Source of the DNA: Oscillospiraceae bacterium | Lineage (GTDB): Bacteria > Bacillota > Clostridia > Oscillospirales > Ruminococcaceae | Reading direction: 5' to 3' | Length of the DNA: 42,770 nt | Assembly: GCA_900752435.1 (NCBI GenBank) | Contig: CAADVD010000051.1 | Location: 1 to 42,770 of the forward strand | Shown here: in pieces, positions 39,665 through 42,770 of the stretch | Position numbering within the stretch: position 1 is the first letter of the stretch | Layout of the letters: the number at the start of each line of letters is the position of its first letter | Notes under the pieces: generated by a model | The model's database searches: none | What the model was told of the DNA's origin: nothing | What the model saw: the letters and a program-made list of their open reading frames with translations, nothing else | Translations under genes and position numbers: made by a program

Positions 39665-40326
39665 CCGAGGATTATTTGGCTCTGTCCGGTATTCAGCACT
39701 TTTGCTTTTGTAAGCGACAGTGGGGACTAATTCATCTGGAACAGCAGTGGGCGGATAATGTTCGTACGTTTGGCGGCAGTGCGATGCACCAGCGTGCGGA
39801 CGATCCGCTGTTTACGGAAAGTCGGGGAACGGTTCGCATTTCTCGCAGTATGCCTTTGGTGTCGCATCAGCTTCGATTGAAGGGGATTGCCGATGTGGTG
39901 GAGTTTCATCGGTGTGATACAGAACAGGGAATTGTGTTGCCGCATGTAACCGGCCTTTGGTTTCCGGTGCCGGTAGAATACAAATACGGACAGGAAAAAG
40001 AGGATAACCGAGATGTGATGCAGTTGGTGGCGCAGGCAATCTGTTTGGAAGAAATGTTTGGATTACCGCTGGCATACGGTTATTTGTACTATGGGAAAAC
40101 GAGGCATCGTGTTAAGGTGGAATTTACGAAAGAGCTCCGGCAGGAAGCGTTTCGTTTGGCAGAGGAGATGCGGCGGTGTTTTGCTTCGGGAGTGACGCCT
40201 AAGGCAGATTTACAAAAGCATTGCCGGAACTGCTCACTACAGGATTTGTGTGTTCCGAAGCTGTCTAAAAAGTCGAGGAAAATTTGCTCTTATCTTAGAG
40301 ATTGCATAGAGGATGAGGAGGAGTGA
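39661..40326 (+). CDS. cas4: Cas4 iron-sulfur nuclease (adaptation)
   Basis: This 221-aa RecB-like nuclease trims prespacers and selects PAM during spacer acquisition with Cas1-Cas2. The Fe-S cysteines are C17 (FCFCKRQW) and C188, C191 and C197 (CRNCSLQDLC). Nuclease residues are D78 in KGIADVVEF and E106/K108 in PVEYKYG. QLVAQAICLEE follows as the RecB motif III helix. Its ATG overlaps the cas7c stop. Confidence 0.95.
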   Translation: MTEDYLALSGIQHFCFCKRQWGLIHLEQQWADNVRTFGGSAMHQRADDPLFTESRGTVRISRSMPLVSHQLRLKGIADVVEFHRCDTEQGIVLPHVTGLWFPVPVEYKYGQEKEDNRDVMQLVAQAICLEEMFGLPLAYGYLYYGKTRHRVKVEFTKELRQEAFRLAEEMRRCFASGVTPKADLQKHCRNCSLQDLCVPKLSKKSRKICSYLRDCIEDEEE

Positions 40327-40327
40327 C

Positions 40328-41356
40328 ATGCGAAAATTGTTGAATACGCTTTATGTGACAAATCCGCAGGCTTATCTGAGCAAAGACAGTGAAAACATTG
40401 TCGTTTCACTGCCGGAGGGAAAGCGGCCTTTTCCTATTCATAATTTGGAGGGGGTTGTCTGTTTTGGTTATCCGGGCGCCAGTCCGCAGCTGATGGCAAT
40501 GTGTGCGGAGCGCGGTGTAGCTCTTTCCTTTGTCAGTGAATATGGCAAGTTTTTATGTCGGGTAACTGGTAAGGTCAGCGGCAATGTTTTACTGCGAAAA
40601 CGGCAGTATCAATTGTCTGAAAATGCAGATGAAAGCGGAAAACTGGCACGAGATTTTGTTTTAGGAAAGCTGCTCAACGGCAGAAATGTCTTGAATCGTT
40701 TCCGGCGCGATTATCCTCAGCGATGTGATGCGGCATTTTTGAATTGTTTGGAGTTGTTTCAGGATAATATTAAGGCGCTTTATCAATGCGATTTGGATGT
40801 GAACACCATTCGAGGGATTGAGGGTTTTGCGGCGAAGACTTATTTTGAAGTTTTTGATAAACTGATTTTGTTGGACGAAGAGGAATTTCGTTTTTCTGGA
40901 AGAAGCAAACACCCACCGTTGGACAGAGTGAATGCTTTGCTTTCTTTTATCTATGTACTGCTTGCACATGATGTTGCTTCAGCATTGGAAACTGTGGGAT
41001 TGGATCCGCAGGTTGGTTTTCTGCATCAAGATCGGCCGGGCAGAAACAGTTTGGCCTTGGATTTGATGGAGGAATTGCGGCCTTATTTGGCGGATCGCTT
41101 GGCGCTTACACTGCTGAATACGCGTGTTTTGAAAGCAAATGATTTCGTCCAAAAGGAAAATGGTGCGGTTTTACTGCATCCGGACAGTACTAAGATTGTT
41201 TTGACACATTGGCAGAAACGGAAAAAAGAGGTGGTCACGCATCCGATTCTGGATGAAAAACTAGAGATTGGCTTGATTCCATATGCACAAGCTTTGTTGC
41301 TGGCTCGCTATATACGCGGAGATATTGAGGAATATCCGCCTTATGTTGTAAAGTAG
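40328..41356 (+). CDS. cas1: Cas1 integrase
   Basis: This 342-aa integrase inserts new spacers at the leader-repeat junction. Metal-binding residues are E165 (IRGIEG), H233 (GFLHQDRPGRNSLALDLMEELRP) and D245/E248. I start at ATG 40328 (MRKLLNTLYVTNPQAYLSKD), 1 nt after the cas4 stop with GAGGAGG upstream. An upstream in-frame start at 40313 would include the ribosome site. Confidence 0.96.
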   Translation: MRKLLNTLYVTNPQAYLSKDSENIVVSLPEGKRPFPIHNLEGVVCFGYPGASPQLMAMCAERGVALSFVSEYGKFLCRVTGKVSGNVLLRKRQYQLSENADESGKLARDFVLGKLLNGRNVLNRFRRDYPQRCDAAFLNCLELFQDNIKALYQCDLDVNTIRGIEGFAAKTYFEVFDKLILLDEEEFRFSGRSKHPPLDRVNALLSFIYVLLAHDVASALETVGLDPQVGFLHQDRPGRNSLALDLMEELRPYLADRLALTLLNTRVLKANDFVQKENGAVLLHPDSTKIVLTHWQKRKKEVVTHPILDEKLEIGLIPYAQALLLARYIRGDIEEYPPYVVK

Positions 41357-41364
41357 GTGCAATC

Positions 41365-41655
41365 ATGTTGGTATTAATTACATATGACGTTGCGATTAGT
41401 CATAAGGATGGTGCAAGAAGGCTGCGAAAAGTGGCAAAAGTGTGCAAAAATTATGGGCAGCGCGTGCAGAACTCGGTATTTGAATGCGTGGTGGATAGTT
41501 TGCAACTGCAGAAACTGAAGGCGCAGATTCAAGAAATTATCGATTACGACCATGACAGCGTACGATACTATAATTTGGGAAAAAGCGGTCAGCAAAAGGT
41601 CGTGCATATTGGGGCGAAACCGAGTTTTGACGTGGAAGATGTGCTGATTGTTTAG
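41365..41655 (+). CDS. cas2: Cas2
   Basis: A 96-aa ferredoxin-fold protein that bridges Cas1 dimers. MLVLITYDVAISHKDGARRLRKVAKVCKNYGQRVQNSVFE is typical, with D8 at the metal site. It ends IGAKPSFDVEDVLIV. It starts 8 nt after cas1 and is the last gene before the array. Confidence 0.96.
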   Translation: MLVLITYDVAISHKDGARRLRKVAKVCKNYGQRVQNSVFECVVDSLQLQKLKAQIQEIIDYDHDSVRYYNLGKSGQQKVVHIGAKPSFDVEDVLIV

Positions 41656-41822
41656 TTGCGAAGGGAAAGTGAACAGAAAAATGTAGGGATCTTCGCAATG
41701 CTGATTTGGCCGATAAAAGAAAGGTGTTGGTACAAAAATTTGAGTTGAGAAAAGGGGATTATTTTGTGGTTCGCAAAATGATATGAGTTTGGGGCTTGGC
41801 TGAGGGGATTTTTTGGGGAGCT
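41656..41822 (+). promoter_or_regulatory. CRISPR leader
   Basis: 167 nt of AT- and G-rich non-coding DNA lies between the cas2 stop and the first repeat, ending GATTTTTTGGGGAGCT. Position and lack of ORF make it the leader, carrying the pre-crRNA promoter and the Cas1-Cas2 integration signal. I could not fix a convincing promoter. Confidence 0.7.
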
Positions 41823-42770
41823 GTCGCACCTCGTGTAGGTGCGTGAATTGAAATCGTCGCGATGTCGCCTACCAAGAACGATGTCGACGGTCGCACCTCG
41901 TGTAGGTGCGTGAATTGAAATAATTTCCTGTCTGATAATTCGGATTCGACTTTCCATCTGTCGCACCTCGTGTAGGTGCGTGAATTGAAATGGTGTTTTG
42001 TCCTCCGATGCGAGCACGATATGGAGTCGCACCTCGTGTAGGTGCGTGAATTGAAATTGTGCGGGGTCGAAATTTAAACAATTTCGACGATGTCGCACCT
42101 CGTGTAGGTGCGTGAATTGAAATGTACTTGAATTTAAATTCCAGTTCGCCGGCATCTCGTCGCACCTCGTGTAGGTGCGTGAATTGAAATGGCTGGTTGG
42201 GATCGTCCCCGTTTTTGATGATGGGTCGCACCTCGTGTAGGTGCGTGAATTGAAATCCCAGTGGCTTAAAGCACAAGACGATGCGCTATGGTCGCACCTC
42301 GTGTAGGTGCGTGAATTGAAATCCAAACCCGCGATACTGGACAACCTTCCAAGTATGTCGCACCTCGTGTAGGTGCGTGAATTGAAATTTCGTTATCCTG
42401 TAAGGTGCATTGTGAATTTAATGTCGCACCTCGTGTAGGTGCGTGAATTGAAATACCGCTCAAAGCACCACCACGTTTGAGCGCGGAGTAGGTCGCACCT
42501 CGTGTAGGTGCGTGAATTGAAATTGCGCACTCTTCCATTGTTTGGATGGTTTGCTTGGTCGCACCTCGTGTAGGTGCGTGAATTGAAATTGCGGGGAGGA
42601 TGAATCACCATGCCATCACCTAGGTCGCACCTCGTGTAGGTGCGTGAATTGAAATCAGACGCTTGGCGTAACAAACATCATGGAGATACGTCGCACCTCG
42701 TGTAGGTGCGTGAATTGAAATGCCTGTCCTTAGCCAATGCTCATTCACACCAAAAGTCGCACCTCGTGTA
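41823..42770 (+). CRISPR. Type I-C CRISPR array, truncated by window end
   Basis: Fourteen complete, identical 32-nt repeats and 15 nt of a fifteenth are present. Repeats begin at 41823, 41890, 41960, 42026, 42092, 42159, 42225, 42291, 42357, 42423, 42492, 42558, 42624, 42690 and 42756. The repeat starts GTCGCACCTCGTG and ends GTGAATTGAAAT. Spacers are 34 nt (ten), 35 (two), 37 (one) and 38 (one). Within the repeat a 7-bp stem CGCACCT/AGGTGCG with a CGTGT loop leaves exactly 11 nt (TGAATTGAAAT), matching the 5' handle made by Cas5c. Orientation is leader-proximal at 41823. All repeats being perfect suggests an active array. Confidence 0.99.

Noticed and set aside
41652..42674. Minus-strand ORFs with repeated ISIHAPTRGAT/FQFTHLHEVR/FNSRTYTRCD peptides
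   Set aside because: They are translations of the CRISPR repeats in three frames, a known annotation artefact.
34096..42770. The cas operon as a novel CRISPR type
   Set aside because: Gene order, families and the 32-nt repeat are textbook type I-C; only the Cas11c start and spacer content merit attention.

Overview
The window looks like chromosomal DNA from a spore-forming Clostridia, probably a gut Oscillospiraceae/Ruminococcaceae-type Firmicute. The evidence is a spoVAC-spoVAD-spoVAE sporulation cluster, strong AGGAGG-type ribosome sites, Gram-positive TTGACA/TATAAT promoters, an XpaC-TelA pair, a yybP-ykoY riboswitch and a type I-C CRISPR-Cas locus. The family-level assignment is inference; no rRNA is present.

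Layout. 1-1.1 kb: the start of a phage-type baseplate/tailspike gene that runs off the left edge. 1.2-3.8 kb: an AT-rich accessory stretch with a TfoX C-domain protein, a HEAT-like protein, an unrecognised 338-aa protein, copies of an inverted-repeat-rich element, and a decayed 3' remnant of the 338-aa gene. 3.9-8.6 kb: a probable Mn2+ riboswitch and P-type cation ATPase, a Phd-Doc toxin-antitoxin pair with a visible operator, and an aldo/keto reductase. 8.7-13 kb: gltX and glpK on the minus strand, and manA on the plus strand behind a long 5'-UTR hairpin. 13-16 kb: an ECF sigma factor, a membrane anti-sigma-like protein and a membrane-anchored C39-like peptidase. 16-18.4 kb: shikimate genes aroD-aroK, divergent from aroE. 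18.4-23.8 kb: a membrane XRE regulator, the xpaC-telA-small membrane protein operon, and spoVAC-D-E. 23.8-26.1 kb: purA, a 57-aa membrane protein, and a four-tRNA cluster (Val, Asp, Phe, Gly). 26.2-33.9 kb: rpoB-rpoC without rplJ/rplL upstream, behind a structured leader.

34-42.8 kb: a complete type I-C CRISPR-Cas system in the order cas3-cas5c-cas8c(cas11c)-cas7c-cas4-cas1-cas2. A leader and an array of at least 14 perfect 32-nt repeats follow and run off the right edge. The 3' part of cas8c carries an in-frame ribosome site and GTG start that should produce the small subunit Cas11c. Interference genes (cas3, 5, 8, 11, 7) precede adaptation genes (4, 1, 2), mostly translationally coupled, behind one promoter.

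No gene set here is clearly a new biological system. The items most worth a second look are: the duplicated and decayed block at 1.85-2.8 kb; the sigma/anti-sigma/C39-peptidase trio; the manA and rpoB leader hairpins; the Phd-Doc operator overlapping its promoter; the Cas11c internal start; and a self-complementary CRISPR spacer.
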